From Calditrichales bacterium MX18-03 (GTDB taxonomy: Bacteria > Bacillota > Clostridia > Lutisporales > Lutisporaceae), in NCBI GenBank assembly GCA_021083345.1, contig JAJGRE010000005.1, forward strand, positions 1 through 64,000: a stretch of DNA of 64,000 nt. Direction: 5' to 3'. This document shows, in pieces, positions 46,355 through 56,162 of the stretch. Positions within the stretch are counted from its first letter, which is position 1. Each line of letters begins with the position of its first letter. The notes under the pieces are model-generated. The model did not search any database. It was not told the DNA's origin and saw only the letters and a list, made by a program, of their open reading frames with translations. The position numbers were made by a program, and so were the translations under genes.

Positions 46355-48049
46355 ATGAGCAAACTAGGAATGAAAATTTTAAGAATGATGGCGATTGTCT
46401 CAATTATATCTATGGCATTGCTAATGCTAATGAACCTGATCGTGTTCAGAATGCTTTACTCAGACCTGCAGATCGATGCAAAGAAAATAGCAGAGGAAGC
46501 CGTAAAGGTGGTTGACGGCGATAAACTGGAAAAGGTAATTGAAAGCAAGTCAATGGATATCAGCGAATATAATGAAATCGCAGAAGCCATGATCCGGTTC
46601 AAGGCGGACAGTAATATCAAATATTTCTATACATTAGCAAAGGATGAAGGTGATGGTGCCTATATTCTTGTGGATGCTGCAATGGAAGATAAGTCGGAAC
46701 TGGGAGAAGCGTATGACCTGGAAGACGGGATGAAAACAGCATTTGAGGGAACTTCGTCATTTGACAAGAATCCCACGATTGATGAATATGGTACTTTTAT
46801 ATCCGGTTATGCGCCGGTCAAGAATTCAAAAGGAGAAATTATAGCAATAGTAGGGGTCGACAAGGATGTTGCAAGCTTTATATATATAAAAAACTGGATT
46901 GTTAAGGATGGCATCATTGCTTCAATCGTCTGCATTTTGTTATCTGTGTTGTATTCGGCATATTTCTCCAAAAAAATGACTTCTAATGTAAATAGGATCA
47001 AGTATGTACTAAGTGCTATGAAGCAAGGGGATTTGACAGTTCCGCTGAAGGTTGATAGCAAGGATGAATTGGAGATCATTGCTGCAGAAATTAATGATTT
47101 TAGGGAAAAGACATCGGAAACATTAAAATTGGTCAAAGCTGTATCTGACGTCGTGATGCGGCATAGCGAGACGCTGTCGGCTGTATCGGAAGAGTTGACG
47201 GCATCCTCGCAGGTTGCAGCCAACTCAGTGGAAGAAGTGTCGATAGGGTCTAGCAACCAGGCTGGCGAGCTGGCGAGCATGAGTCATAAAATGAACGAAG
47301 TAGGGACTAAAATTGAGCGGGCGGCAGCCGCTGCAGAGAAAATAAATGCAAAGATGGGCCTGGTGGAGTCAAACGCAAAAGATAGCAGCATCAACCTGAA
47401 GGTACTTGAAGATTCGATACAAGCCATCAGCTTGTCCTTTGCAGACGTAAGGGAGAAAATACAAGGTTTGGGCGTGCAGTTGTCCAAAATAAACGACATT
47501 ACGGACGTAATCAAGGCCATATCCGACCAAACCAACCTGCTTGCCCTAAATGCTGCAATAGAAGCAGCAAGAGCAGGGGAGTCAGGCAGAGGCTTTTCAG
47601 TAGTGGCGGAAGAAATCAGGAAATTAGCAGAGCAGTCAAAGACATCTTCTTCAAGCATAAGCGACTTGATAACCAACATTACAAATGATAGTACAATGGT
47701 AGCAAAAACTTCAGAAGAGATGAACGGCAAATTTGAGAGTCAAGTAAAAGCGGTTAACACAGCCTTGCATTCTTTTAAAGCGATAATAGACAACATAGGT
47801 GAAATAATGCCGCAAATACTTGACGTAAATAGAAGTATAGCTGATATAGACAGCGACAAGCAAAGCATGATAAGGAGTGCTGAGTTTACCGCAGCTACAG
47901 CTGAGGAAATATCGGCATCGACGGAAGAAATCTCAGCGACTTCCCAAGAGCTTAATGCTGCATCGCAAGAGGTAGCTGCATCCTCAGCAGAAATGAACAG
48001 TAAGGCACAAGTGCTGCTGGAATCAATTAACAAATTCAAAATCATCTGA
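46355..48049 (+). CDS. methyl-accepting chemotaxis protein
   Basis: A 564-residue chemoreceptor. A cytoplasmic tip and transmembrane helix (about residues 10-35) lead to an extracellular single-Cache-like sensor (about 36-185, with [17 protein letters not shown] and [21 protein letters not shown]), a second helix, a HAMP domain ([16 protein letters not shown]) and a long coiled-coil signalling domain with the tip [27 protein letters not shown] precedes the ATG. It is controlled by the c-di-GMP-II riboswitch upstream, which ties chemosensing to c-di-GMP. The ligand is unknown. Confidence 0.96.
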   Translation: MSKLGMKILRMMAIVSIISMALLMLMNLIVFRMLYSDLQIDAKKIAEEAVKVVDGDKLEKVIESKSMDISEYNEIAEAMIRFKADSNIKYFYTLAKDEGDGAYILVDAAMEDKSELGEAYDLEDGMKTAFEGTSSFDKNPTIDEYGTFISGYAPVKNSKGEIIAIVGVDKDVASFIYIKNWIVKDGIIASIVCILLSVLYSAYFSKKMTSNVNRIKYVLSAMKQGDLTVPLKVDSKDELEIIAAEINDFREKTSETLKLVKAVSDVVMRHSETLSAVSEELTASSQVAANSVEEVSIGSSNQAGELASMSHKMNEVGTKIERAAAAAEKINAKMGLVESNAKDSSINLKVLEDSIQAISLSFADVREKIQGLGVQLSKINDITDVIKAISDQTNLLALNAAIEAARAGESGRGFSVVAEEIRKLAEQSKTSSSSISDLITNITNDSTMVAKTSEEMNGKFESQVKAVNTALHSFKAIIDNIGEIMPQILDVNRSIADIDSDKQSMIRSAEFTAATAEEISASTEEISATSQELNAASQEVAASSAEMNSKAQVLLESINKFKII

Positions 48050-48092
48050 TCAGTGCCGTATATAGGTATAGAAGTAAAGGGGATGATTTCTA

Positions 48093-48239
48093 GTGACTGA
48101 TATAAAAGATAAGGAAGAAGAACTGAAACGTAAGATTGAAGAAGTAAAAAAGCGGTTTCCCTATCACTCGGTCCAGCCGTACCTGATACATGAGCTGGAA
48201 GAACTGGAGGAAGCGCTACGGGAATTAAAGAAGCAGTGA
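48093..48239 (+). CDS. 48-residue charged coiled-coil protein
   Basis: A small ORF beginning with GTG after AAGGGGATG, encoding MTDIKDKEEELKRKIEEV then KKRFPYHSVQPYLIHELEEL and a short helical tail. Two amphipathic charged helices flank an RFPYHSVQP turn. Short proteins of this pattern occur in many clostridia as conserved hypotheticals, in my recollection. It lies 43 bases after the chemoreceptor gene and before a terminator, so it is probably the second gene of that unit. Confidence 0.7.
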   Translation: MTDIKDKEEELKRKIEEVKKRFPYHSVQPYLIHELEELEEALRELKKQ

Positions 48240-48250
48240 AATGTAAGAAT

Positions 48251-48304
48251 AAGCGATAGAGGATTACAGCAGTCTGAAGATTGTATGTAAGAACTCTATC
48301 GCTT
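48251..48304. terminator. bidirectional terminator
   Basis: A perfect 11-bp outer stem, AAGCGATAGAG / CTCTATCGCTT, around a 32-base loop, between the small ORF and the convergent oxidoreductase gene. Confidence 0.75.
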
Positions 48305-48330
48305 TTATCATTCTATAAAGCTTAGTCCAA

Positions 48331-49473
48331 CTATATCGAGAAATCCATCGGCAGCGGAGCCGGTCTGGAACAGGTACTGGAGAGGTGATAGTACTGCCTG
48401 TTTTTTGCTGATTCGAGCAGTGCATAACCGATTTCCAGGACATGATATGCCATTTCACCATTTGCCCGATGCGATCGTCCATCTCTTATGGCATAGGCCA
48501 TATCTGAAAGCCCAATACCACGGGAATTTACATTGAAGCCATGAACCGCAGGAAGCACATCCCAATTCTCAAGCTCTGTTTTTCTCGGCACACCGCGCCA
48601 ACGCGACGTTTCTTTTGTCTTAATAAGTAAAGGTCCGCCAAACAAGTTGGGACCGTCCAGCGGATCGATGTCCGGTATGCACAAAGTACCGGCAGTGCCA
48701 TAGATTTCAATTCTTGGTAATTGTGAATCCCAGATATCAAAGCTGGCTGTTATCGTACCTATTGCACCGCTGGAGAATGCCATTGTACCGGAAATGTGTG
48801 TCGGGACTTCCACCTTGATGGTATCACCACGCTTTGGACCAGTGGGGATTGTTCGCTCAGGAAATGTAATTTTGGAAAAGCCGCTACAGCTTTCTACAGG
48901 TCCCAATAAGGATACGAGTGCAGTCAGGTAATAGGGTCCGATATCCAGCAACGGTCCGCCTCCCGGCCTGTAAAAGAAGTCCGGATTAGGATGATGCCAT
49001 TCGTGACCGGGACTAACAACAAATGCAGCAGCAGCAGTAGGTTCACCGATCAAACCTTCATCAATAGCCCTCCGACAGGTCTGCAGCCTTCCGCCCAAGA
49101 AGGTATCTGGTGCACAGCCCACCTTAAGGTTCTTGGCATTGGCAAGCTCAATAATTCTCTGGCCATCTTCCATGGTTGCAGCCAAGGGCTTCTCTGAATA
49201 AACATGTTTTCCTGCTTCAAGCGCTGCCAGGTTATACTTTGCATGCACCTCCGGTACAGTCAGATTCAGAATGATATCCAGCGCTGGATCATGGATCAGC
49301 TCATCAATGCTGCAGGCTTTAGGAACACCGTACTCCTTTGCCTTCTTATGTGCCTTTTCCTCATGAAGGCTGGCACAAGCAGCCACATTGAGTATTTCGG
49401 AATCTCTGCAATTTTTGAAGTATATATCGCAAATATCGCCACAGCCTAATAGTCCTACATTGTACTTTCTCAT
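48331..49473 (-). CDS. Gfo/Idh/MocA family oxidoreductase
   Basis: A 380-residue NAD(P)-dependent dehydrogenase, probably of a sugar or inositol-type substrate. The Rossmann fold begins YNVGLLGCGDICDIYF, the EKP motif is GKHVYSEKPLAAT, and the catalytic region includes YRPGGGPLLDIGPYYLTAL. GGAGGTG precedes the ATG. No transporter or kinase neighbour indicates the substrate. It is a single-gene unit transcribed against replication. Confidence 0.92.
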   Translation of the reverse strand: MRKYNVGLLGCGDICDIYFKNCRDSEILNVAACASLHEEKAHKKAKEYGVPKACSIDELIHDPALDIILNLTVPEVHAKYNLAALEAGKHVYSEKPLAATMEDGQRIIELANAKNLKVGCAPDTFLGGRLQTCRRAIDEGLIGEPTAAAAFVVSPGHEWHHPNPDFFYRPGGGPLLDIGPYYLTALVSLLGPVESCSGFSKITFPERTIPTGPKRGDTIKVEVPTHISGTMAFSSGAIGTITASFDIWDSQLPRIEIYGTAGTLCIPDIDPLDGPNLFGGPLLIKTKETSRWRGVPRKTELENWDVLPAVHGFNVNSRGIGLSDMAYAIRDGRSHRANGEMAYHVLEIGYALLESAKNRQYYHLSSTCSRPAPLPMDFSI

Positions 49474-50180
49474 AAAGCACCTCCGCTTCTATTAAATATG
49501 ATGTTACTTCTTCCATTATATAACATATCAATAATAGTGCAAATCCCAGAGCCCATTTCTTAAGTCACTTTGATGCAGGAGAGCAATTGCATGCATTCTT
49601 ATTCGGTTTGAGATCTTCCGTTTAGTTCAGGATTTTACCGCCTTTTCAAAGGGCGGTATTTTTTCGCCATTACTTCATCAATAGGAAAATCATAAAAGCA
49701 AAGCCCGCAACATATACTTGGGAATGGGTACGTAACCTGGATGCGCGTCCATTTTGAGGCATCCAAAGCATCATTTACCATGAAAATAAAATTTTGTACA
49801 AGGTTGGTATTTTACTCGTGATATTTGAATATATTTGTGCAGAAGGGGAATATTACCAATAATGGGCTGGGTGTATTATCCAAGCAGTATAAATGCTGGC
49901 ACATCCCTCATCAATCATCCAATATGCTTCATCGATTCAATGCTTATCCAGCATAAAGGCGATGTCGGTAAATGAGATAAGCAGGGCTTGGCCTTAATGA
50001 CGGCAGCAGGATGAGATCCATTATTGGCTATTGCGGAATAGGGGCAATGGACCTTCCTTTTCCGGAAACCCCGCCAATCACACGATGAAAAAAAGAAGAA
50101 AGGATGGTTCAAATGAAGGTTTAAAGAACAGCGGTATCATGAGAAAAATACAAACTGTTGAGAAGGAGGGCTAAAAAGTA
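49474..50180. other. gene-free 0.7-kb region upstream of the surface-protein cluster
   Basis: No ORF here is convincing. A clear rightward terminator-like hairpin, TACCGCC / GGCGGTA with seven T residues (49636-49665), has no gene before it, which hints at a small transcript of unknown kind. Downstream sequence to 50160 shows stop codons in all frames. I saw no riboswitch family I recognise and no obvious consensus promoter for the SLH gene. Confidence 0.5.
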
Positions 50181-52367
50181 ATGACCAAGATTTTAAACAG
50201 ATCAAAACGCTTCGTATCCTTGCTGCTTTTGTCCATTATGATTATGAGTCTGGGCATTCCGGGCGTATTTGCACAGGCTGTCAGTGCACCTGACATTGAG
50301 AGTCATTGGGCAAAAGCGGAGATTTCATCATGGATGGGGCAGGGATTCATCACAGGCTATCCGGACGGCACATTTAAACCCAACAATACCATTACCAGGG
50401 CCGAGTTTATTTCAATCGTCAACAGGCTGTTTGCATTTTCTGAAAAGGCACCCGTTCCCTTTAGTGATGTAAAGGAAAGCGATTGGTTCCATGCAGAGTT
50501 TGCAAAGGCCGCGAAAGCCGGCTATTTAGGCGGATATACGGGAACAGTGGATCCCAATGGCTTTATCACAAGACAGGAAGTTGCTGCAATCGCTGCCAAA
50601 GTGAAGTCCCTGCCGGATAGCGCAGCGGAAGCAAATGGTTTTGCAGATGCAGCCATGATCTTGGATGCAAATAAAGGCGCCGTCGGTGCAGTGGTTAAAG
50701 CAAAAGTCATGAACGGATATCCCAGTGGGAAATTCGAACCCACAAACAGGATTACCAGAGCGGAAGCCGTGGTAACTTTGCATAGATTATTCAATCTCAA
50801 AACAGGAACTGTGAAGATAGAGGCAGTAACTGACAAGTCAGTTACGGTCGGATCAACATATCCTGTAACATTAAAAATGACACCGGCAGATGCCAAAGCT
50901 ACAGTCCAAAACAGCGATGACAAAGTTGTGGAAGCGACTTTGAATGGCGCCGAACTTAAACTGAAGGGCTTGAAAGTAGGGACAGCAACCATTACCGTAA
51001 CCGGTAAGAAGGATGGATTGGAAGACGGCGTAGTTGCTTTCAAGGTCGTTGTTAGTGCGGCATCATATGGCGGTGGTGGTGGCGGTGGAAGCAGCAGCGG
51101 TGGAAGCACAACACCGAAGCAGGACGAAGCAGCAGCGACAGTTGTTCAACCGGTCGTCGGTGCAACAGAAGTAACAGGCAGCTGCAAGAGCAATGTCGGC
51201 AGGGTAGAAGTCATCGTTGGCGGCCAAACATTGCAAGCTACACTGAGCAATGGTACATTCCGCTGCAGCTTGCCTGGCGGTCTTGCAGTCGGAACGACAA
51301 TACAAATCAAGGCATATGTCGGAAATACATTGGTAGATACGGATGATATGACAATTGCTGAAGATGATACGAAGTTAACGGATGTTAAGGCGATCTATGC
51401 GCCGCTGTCTACACAGATTTCAGGAAAATGTGCAGCAGTTGTTACAAAGGTAGTGCTCGTATATGGAAGCAAGACAGACGTGATAGAGCCAATTCTTAAC
51501 GGAGTGTTCTCTGCGAACCTGTTCCAGCTGCCCAGCGGTACAGAAGTAACCGTAAAAGCATATATCGGAAATGTAGTAGTGGACGCTGATAAAGTAAGGG
51601 CGGGAGAAATTACAGAAACAGATTTTATTACTGAGCTGAAAGCGGTCTATGCGCCCCTATCCACACAAATATCAGGGAAATGCGCTACAGCTGTTACAAA
51701 GATTGAGCTGACATATGGAAGCAGGACAGATACGTTAGAGCCGATTCTTAACGGAGCTTTCTCTGCGAACCTGTTCCAGCTGCCCAGCGGTACAGAAGTA
51801 ACTGTAAAAGCTTATGTGGGAACAGCACTTGTTGAAACTGAAAAAGTGACAGCAGGTGACCCTGTGGTAACAGATTACATCACGGAGGTAAAGGCAGTAT
51901 ATGCGCCTTTATCCACGCAAATATCAGCAAAATGCGCTGCAGCAGTAACGAAGGTAGAGCTGATATATGGAAGCAGGACAGATGTGATAGAGCCGATTCT
52001 TAACGGAGCTTTCTCTGCGAACCTGTTCCAGCTGCCCAGCGGTACAGAAGTAACTGTAAAAGCCTACGTGGGAACGGAACTTGTTGAAACTGAAAGAGTG
52101 ACAGCAGGCGGACCTGTGGTTACGGATTACATTACGGAGGTAAAAGCAGCCGGCACCACAGTTGCGACAGAAATAACAGGAAAATACACAAACGGTGTTA
52201 CAAAAGTGGAAGTCAGCTTTAGTGGTAAAACATACGAAGCTGAGAGGTATTCTGATGGGACATTCGCCTATGCTGAGTTTCCAGCACTTACAAGTGGAAC
52301 ATCAGTGACGGTTAAAGCATATGTTGGAACGGAGCTTAAGACTACGGTGAATGTAAATGTACAATAA
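50181..52367 (+). CDS. SLH-domain surface protein with tandem repeats
   Basis: A 728-residue exported protein. A signal peptide (about residues 1-32, ending VFAQA) precedes three SLH domains (ITGYPDGTFKPNNTITRAEF, LGGYTGTVDPNGFITRQEV, MNGYPSGKFEPTNRITRAEA) that bind pyruvylated cell-wall polymer. Next come a Big_2-like Ig domain (about 215-290), a Gly/Ser linker, and five beta-rich repeats of which three are 84 residues and nearly identical. Four repeats contain a conserved cysteine (GKCA). It is probably a cell-wall anchor or adhesin. The 1205-residue secreted protein gene follows in the same operon. Confidence 0.92.
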   Translation: MTKILNRSKRFVSLLLLSIMIMSLGIPGVFAQAVSAPDIESHWAKAEISSWMGQGFITGYPDGTFKPNNTITRAEFISIVNRLFAFSEKAPVPFSDVKESDWFHAEFAKAAKAGYLGGYTGTVDPNGFITRQEVAAIAAKVKSLPDSAAEANGFADAAMILDANKGAVGAVVKAKVMNGYPSGKFEPTNRITRAEAVVTLHRLFNLKTGTVKIEAVTDKSVTVGSTYPVTLKMTPADAKATVQNSDDKVVEATLNGAELKLKGLKVGTATITVTGKKDGLEDGVVAFKVVVSAASYGGGGGGGSSSGGSTTPKQDEAAATVVQPVVGATEVTGSCKSNVGRVEVIVGGQTLQATLSNGTFRCSLPGGLAVGTTIQIKAYVGNTLVDTDDMTIAEDDTKLTDVKAIYAPLSTQISGKCAAVVTKVVLVYGSKTDVIEPILNGVFSANLFQLPSGTEVTVKAYIGNVVVDADKVRAGEITETDFITELKAVYAPLSTQISGKCATAVTKIELTYGSRTDTLEPILNGAFSANLFQLPSGTEVTVKAYVGTALVETEKVTAGDPVVTDYITEVKAVYAPLSTQISAKCAAAVTKVELIYGSRTDVIEPILNGAFSANLFQLPSGTEVTVKAYVGTELVETERVTAGGPVVTDYITEVKAAGTTVATEITGKYTNGVTKVEVSFSGKTYEAERYSDGTFAYAEFPALTSGTSVTVKAYVGTELKTTVNVNVQ
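51384..52139 (+). repeat. three tandem 252-bp coding repeats
   Basis: Units at 51384-51635, 51636-51887 and 51888-52139 have exactly the same length. The segment encoding FSANLFQLPSGTEVTVKAY is nearly identical at the DNA level in all three, including silent positions. A fourth, diverged partial unit follows to 52364. Low divergence points to recent duplication or ongoing gene conversion, and copy number may vary between strains. Confidence 0.95.
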
Positions 52368-52395
52368 TCAATCGCAAGAAAGGGGTAAGAAAAGT

Positions 52396-55300
52396 ATGAA
52401 AAAAACCAAGAAAGTCCTGGCATTAGGCTTAGCATTGGTACTAATGTTTAGTTCAATGGGAAGTGTTTTTGCGTATCCACTGGATGGTAGAAACTACAAT
52501 GGTGTACATTTAGGCGATACCTTCTATTCATTGGGCTATATCAATGCTCCGGGATCAACCTTCGGCAGCGAATTTATTGACGCTGATCCTGATGAGGTAA
52601 TCCTGGACTTCAATCAAAAAACAGGAAAATTAAGCGACTATTATGAGTCAGCTGCAGCAGATCCACAAAGCGTAGCGAACTACAATGCATGGGCAGACTT
52701 GAATTCAGCAACAGCAAATCCCATGTTCTTTATGAAGGAAGATGGAACAAAAGTAACTATCGGCGTAGAGGAATTAACAGTTAAGAGTGCTGTAGCCAAT
52801 CAAGCAGGCACAAGCATATTCGTAACTTTTTCCGATGACTCAACTGCAAACATTCCCAAGCAATTGACAGCCGGAACTCACGACTATACATTTACTTACA
52901 ATGGAAAATCATATACCGCAGTTGGCGTTACCTGGAATCCGCAGCCTGCACAGGTAAAAGTTGACAGAGTGCTGTTTGACGACTATCGTCACTTCCAGGT
53001 ACTCTTCAACGGCAAAGTTGACCTAGAGTCAGCAGAAGATGCATCCAACTACTACTTCTTCATCAATGAAGGAACAGCTGACTACGGCGCAGTATTGCCG
53101 GCATCCAACCAGCTGGATACACTCGGTGCGGAATTAGTAGCTTCGAATGTAGGAAATAAAACAGTCGTAGATATCTATCTACCGGAAGACGGCAGATTCA
53201 CAAATGAAGCGGACTTCCTGCCGCAGTTCATATCCTGGGATGCGGCAAATGAATACATCCAGCAGATTCCTTGGTACTCGACCTGGACCGGTCCATTCGG
53301 CTTTGATGAGCAGGCATGGACAGATGACGAAGAGAGCATACTTGTAAACATGGCTAATGACGTACATGGTCCTCAGGCTAACTTCGATGTCCTGACAAAG
53401 GGCAAAGAAGTGGAAGTCGCAATCAGGAATATCCGTGACCTCAATGGCCAGAGAACCATTGACACTGCCGTAAAGGCCATGCTTATAAAAGACGAAGACA
53501 GACCCTCATGGACAGATGTTTACCAGGTAGATCGCGTAGAGCAAGGCTGTCATGGTGATCAGCTGACAAGTGCAGCAAGTGTTCCTGTACTTGATATTCT
53601 CACTGACTACTCACAGAACATCAGATTGGAATTTGACGAGCCAGTATTCAATACGCATGGTTTGGGCGTAGGAGATATCAATAACCATGGTCACTATAGC
53701 GTTGAAGTTTCAGTTGACGACCAGAAGGTTGCCTCCACAAACGACCAGAACCTGGGCGGCATACTTGAATTCTACATGGCTGCAGATGATAGTTATGAAC
53801 AGGCAAGCTTTGTTGACCTGGACATAAAAGCAGCAATTGAAAGATTATATACAGACGGTTATAGGGCAACGACCCATCCTTATACAATCAAGATTACTGG
53901 CATTACAGACCTGGCCGGTAACGAAACAGATCCACAGGTTCTGGAATTTGATGTAAATCTTATTGACGCGGGCGGAGATGAGCCGATAGTAATTGATCCC
54001 CCTGCAATACTCAACGTAAAACAGATTCATGACAATGTATTCAGAGTATACATGAACAGACCCGATGTAAGAGGCACCTTCGAAATCAGGAATGGCGACG
54101 GTGATGATGGCCTGATCGAAGTTGAATTAGGTTATATCATGCCAGTTAAGGTCAAGAATGAAATGAAGTGGTACAAAGACGTTTATGTACCCGCTGTTGA
54201 CCTTGAAAAGTCCATAGGTGTCAATGTAAAGAACGACCAGCTGCTTGCATATGATCTGCAGGATACATTGAAGCGTACATTAAGAGTCTTCGATGTTGAA
54301 GCAGGATTCGGCATTTGGCATATGGACGGAGAATCCTATGAGCGCATGTACGATGGTTCAGATCCTTACTTTATCAAGAAGGATATCCATGCTCCGGTTG
54401 TTGTAGAACCTGACATGATTGAATGGGAAAAGATCGATGATGCGGACGGCCAAATCGTCCTTGATGTCAAGGATGTAGTTCCCAGCACTTGGGAAGAGGC
54501 AGGGCAGCCCGTATACGGAATGCTTTACGATTGGAACTTCGAGCGGGAATTCAACAATCTCCCGTATGGCGTATTTGATTTCAACTCAATAGATGAAGCT
54601 GCTACAGAACTGTATAACATGGGTGATGAGACATTACTTGAACAGCTGGTTAATCTGCCGCTGGACTTCGACTTACTCCCGATAGTCGTATCATACAAGG
54701 TTGGAAATGTGAAGCGTACTGCAGTTGTATCCAACAGATGCCTGCTGAACGAGTTTGCCAACTTCCCCGGCGAATCCGGACGCCACTATGGATGCCCCGG
54801 TTCAATAGCGTATAACTTCAACGACCAGCAGCTGGTAATCGACCTTACTCCAAACGATGATGACCCGAATACCTGGTACAAGGACCTTGTCGATGAAAAC
54901 GGCGATCTCATTGACGGTGTTGAATACACTATTGAGATACCGGATGGATACTTCGCAGACCAGGCCAAATTCAATGCATACAACTTTGCCGACAGAAACA
55001 ATCACGACATTGAAGCTTACGACTTCTACGACGGTGAAGTGAAAGACGGACACGCGCTGTTCTTTGTTCCGGATGATCACATTCTGTATGTATCAGAAGG
55101 TCGTAACAATAACAGCTATGAAAGAAAAGAATCAATTATCCCCTCAGGTTGGTTCGAAGGAGACGGCCATGCAAGCTATATGGTTCACGGTTACAAATAT
55201 GTATCTGAAAAGGTAACTCTGGAAGTCGAAGAGATTCCAGCACCGGTAGTAGAACCGGACGATGCTGTGCCGCAGACAAGTAAGGAACTGATCAACTGGG

Positions 55301-56013
55301 TTGAGGACAGGAATGAAATCTGGGTAGAATTCACAGGCGGTGAAATTGACCTGGATACGTTAAAGGATCCCAGCAACTATGTCCTTGATGACAGAAGCCT
55401 CGACACTATGGGAATGACTTCAGATGACATTGAATATGTTGAAAGTGAAGAAAACGAATGGACTGAAAATGGCGATATCAGGAAATTCGCCGTAATCAAG
55501 CTTCCATACGACACAATCAGCGTAGACGGAGACTATCTGTTCGAGGTATCAGGAGTTAAGAATGTAGCAGGCGGCACCATGACGCCAGTTGAAGTACACC
55601 TGGATATCGACGAAAACTTCAGACCTGTTATCGAAAAAGCTATCGTTATCGGTGAACATGAAATAGAATTGACCTTCAATGAGCCGGTACGGTATACAGC
55701 AGACCCGGCAAGAAATCCGGAAAACCTGGGAGTTGCAGCTGCAGACAACTTCGTAGTCTATGTGGACGGAAATGAATATATGCCTACGACTGCTACTGTT
55801 GGGACAACACCATTACAGCCGAATCAGAATCCGAATCCGACTTATCCGTTGAACAAGGTCGTAAGACTGTATCTGCCCAGCCTTGATTTACTCGAAGACG
55901 GATTGGAAATCTACGTTGAAGTGGTTGAGAACGAACCTAACGGTGATATCCTCATGGAAGATGACAATTGCAACCCGTTGAACCATGAAGTTGATCCTTT
56001 CAAAGCACAGTAA
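52396..56013 (+). CDS. large secreted S-layer-like protein without SLH domains
   Basis: A 1205-residue exported protein with a clear signal peptide (MKKTKKVLALGLALVLMFSS... to VFAYP). The mature part is rich in Asp and Glu (for example NDDDPNTWYKDLVDENGD), low in Cys, and contains several SbsA-like Ig modules (VLFDDYRHFQVLFNGKVDL, LEFDEPVFNTHGLG, ELTFNEPVRYTADP). There is no SLH, LPXTG or other anchor. Composition, length and the very strong terminator suggest an abundant surface-array protein. It starts 28 bases after the SLH gene, whose product may anchor it. The S-layer role is inference. Confidence 0.8.
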   Translation: MKKTKKVLALGLALVLMFSSMGSVFAYPLDGRNYNGVHLGDTFYSLGYINAPGSTFGSEFIDADPDEVILDFNQKTGKLSDYYESAAADPQSVANYNAWADLNSATANPMFFMKEDGTKVTIGVEELTVKSAVANQAGTSIFVTFSDDSTANIPKQLTAGTHDYTFTYNGKSYTAVGVTWNPQPAQVKVDRVLFDDYRHFQVLFNGKVDLESAEDASNYYFFINEGTADYGAVLPASNQLDTLGAELVASNVGNKTVVDIYLPEDGRFTNEADFLPQFISWDAANEYIQQIPWYSTWTGPFGFDEQAWTDDEESILVNMANDVHGPQANFDVLTKGKEVEVAIRNIRDLNGQRTIDTAVKAMLIKDEDRPSWTDVYQVDRVEQGCHGDQLTSAASVPVLDILTDYSQNIRLEFDEPVFNTHGLGVGDINNHGHYSVEVSVDDQKVASTNDQNLGGILEFYMAADDSYEQASFVDLDIKAAIERLYTDGYRATTHPYTIKITGITDLAGNETDPQVLEFDVNLIDAGGDEPIVIDPPAILNVKQIHDNVFRVYMNRPDVRGTFEIRNGDGDDGLIEVELGYIMPVKVKNEMKWYKDVYVPAVDLEKSIGVNVKNDQLLAYDLQDTLKRTLRVFDVEAGFGIWHMDGESYERMYDGSDPYFIKKDIHAPVVVEPDMIEWEKIDDADGQIVLDVKDVVPSTWEEAGQPVYGMLYDWNFEREFNNLPYGVFDFNSIDEAATELYNMGDETLLEQLVNLPLDFDLLPIVVSYKVGNVKRTAVVSNRCLLNEFANFPGESGRHYGCPGSIAYNFNDQQLVIDLTPNDDDPNTWYKDLVDENGDLIDGVEYTIEIPDGYFADQAKFNAYNFADRNNHDIEAYDFYDGEVKDGHALFFVPDDHILYVSEGRNNNSYERKESIIPSGWFEGDGHASYMVHGYKYVSEKVTLEVEEIPAPVVEPDDAVPQTSKELINWVEDRNEIWVEFTGGEIDLDTLKDPSNYVLDDRSLDTMGMTSDDIEYVESEENEWTENGDIRKFAVIKLPYDTISVDGDYLFEVSGVKNVAGGTMTPVEVHLDIDENFRPVIEKAIVIGEHEIELTFNEPVRYTADPARNPENLGVAAADNFVVYVDGNEYMPTTATVGTTPLQPNQNPNPTYPLNKVVRLYLPSLDLLEDGLEIYVEVVENEPNGDILMEDDNCNPLNHEVDPFKAQ

Positions 56014-56043
56014 GAAATAGCTTAAAGTAAAGAATGCTGAATA

Positions 56044-56083
56044 AAAATTCAGGGTGGGTCTTGCACCCACCCTGAATTTTTAT
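56044..56083 (+). terminator. very strong terminator of the surface-protein operon
   Basis: A perfect 16-bp stem, AAAATTCAGGGTGGGT / ACCCACCCTGAATTTT, with a five-base loop and a trailing T-run. Confidence 0.95.
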
Positions 56084-56162
56084 CAAATACTTGTCCCAAA
56101 AACATCACAAGGAAGAGGAGCGTAGTACTCTTAATCATTAAGGATAAACGAGGAGGATGATT

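Noticed and set aside
49686-49740. GCAAAGCC-containing segment as a possible c-di-GMP-I riboswitch upstream of the surface cluster
   Set aside because: The preceding GGCAAACC-like strand and the P1 pairing are missing.
49915-50112. 65-codon minus-strand ORF upstream of the SLH gene
   Set aside because: No convincing ribosome-binding site, no motif, low-complexity start (a run of F).
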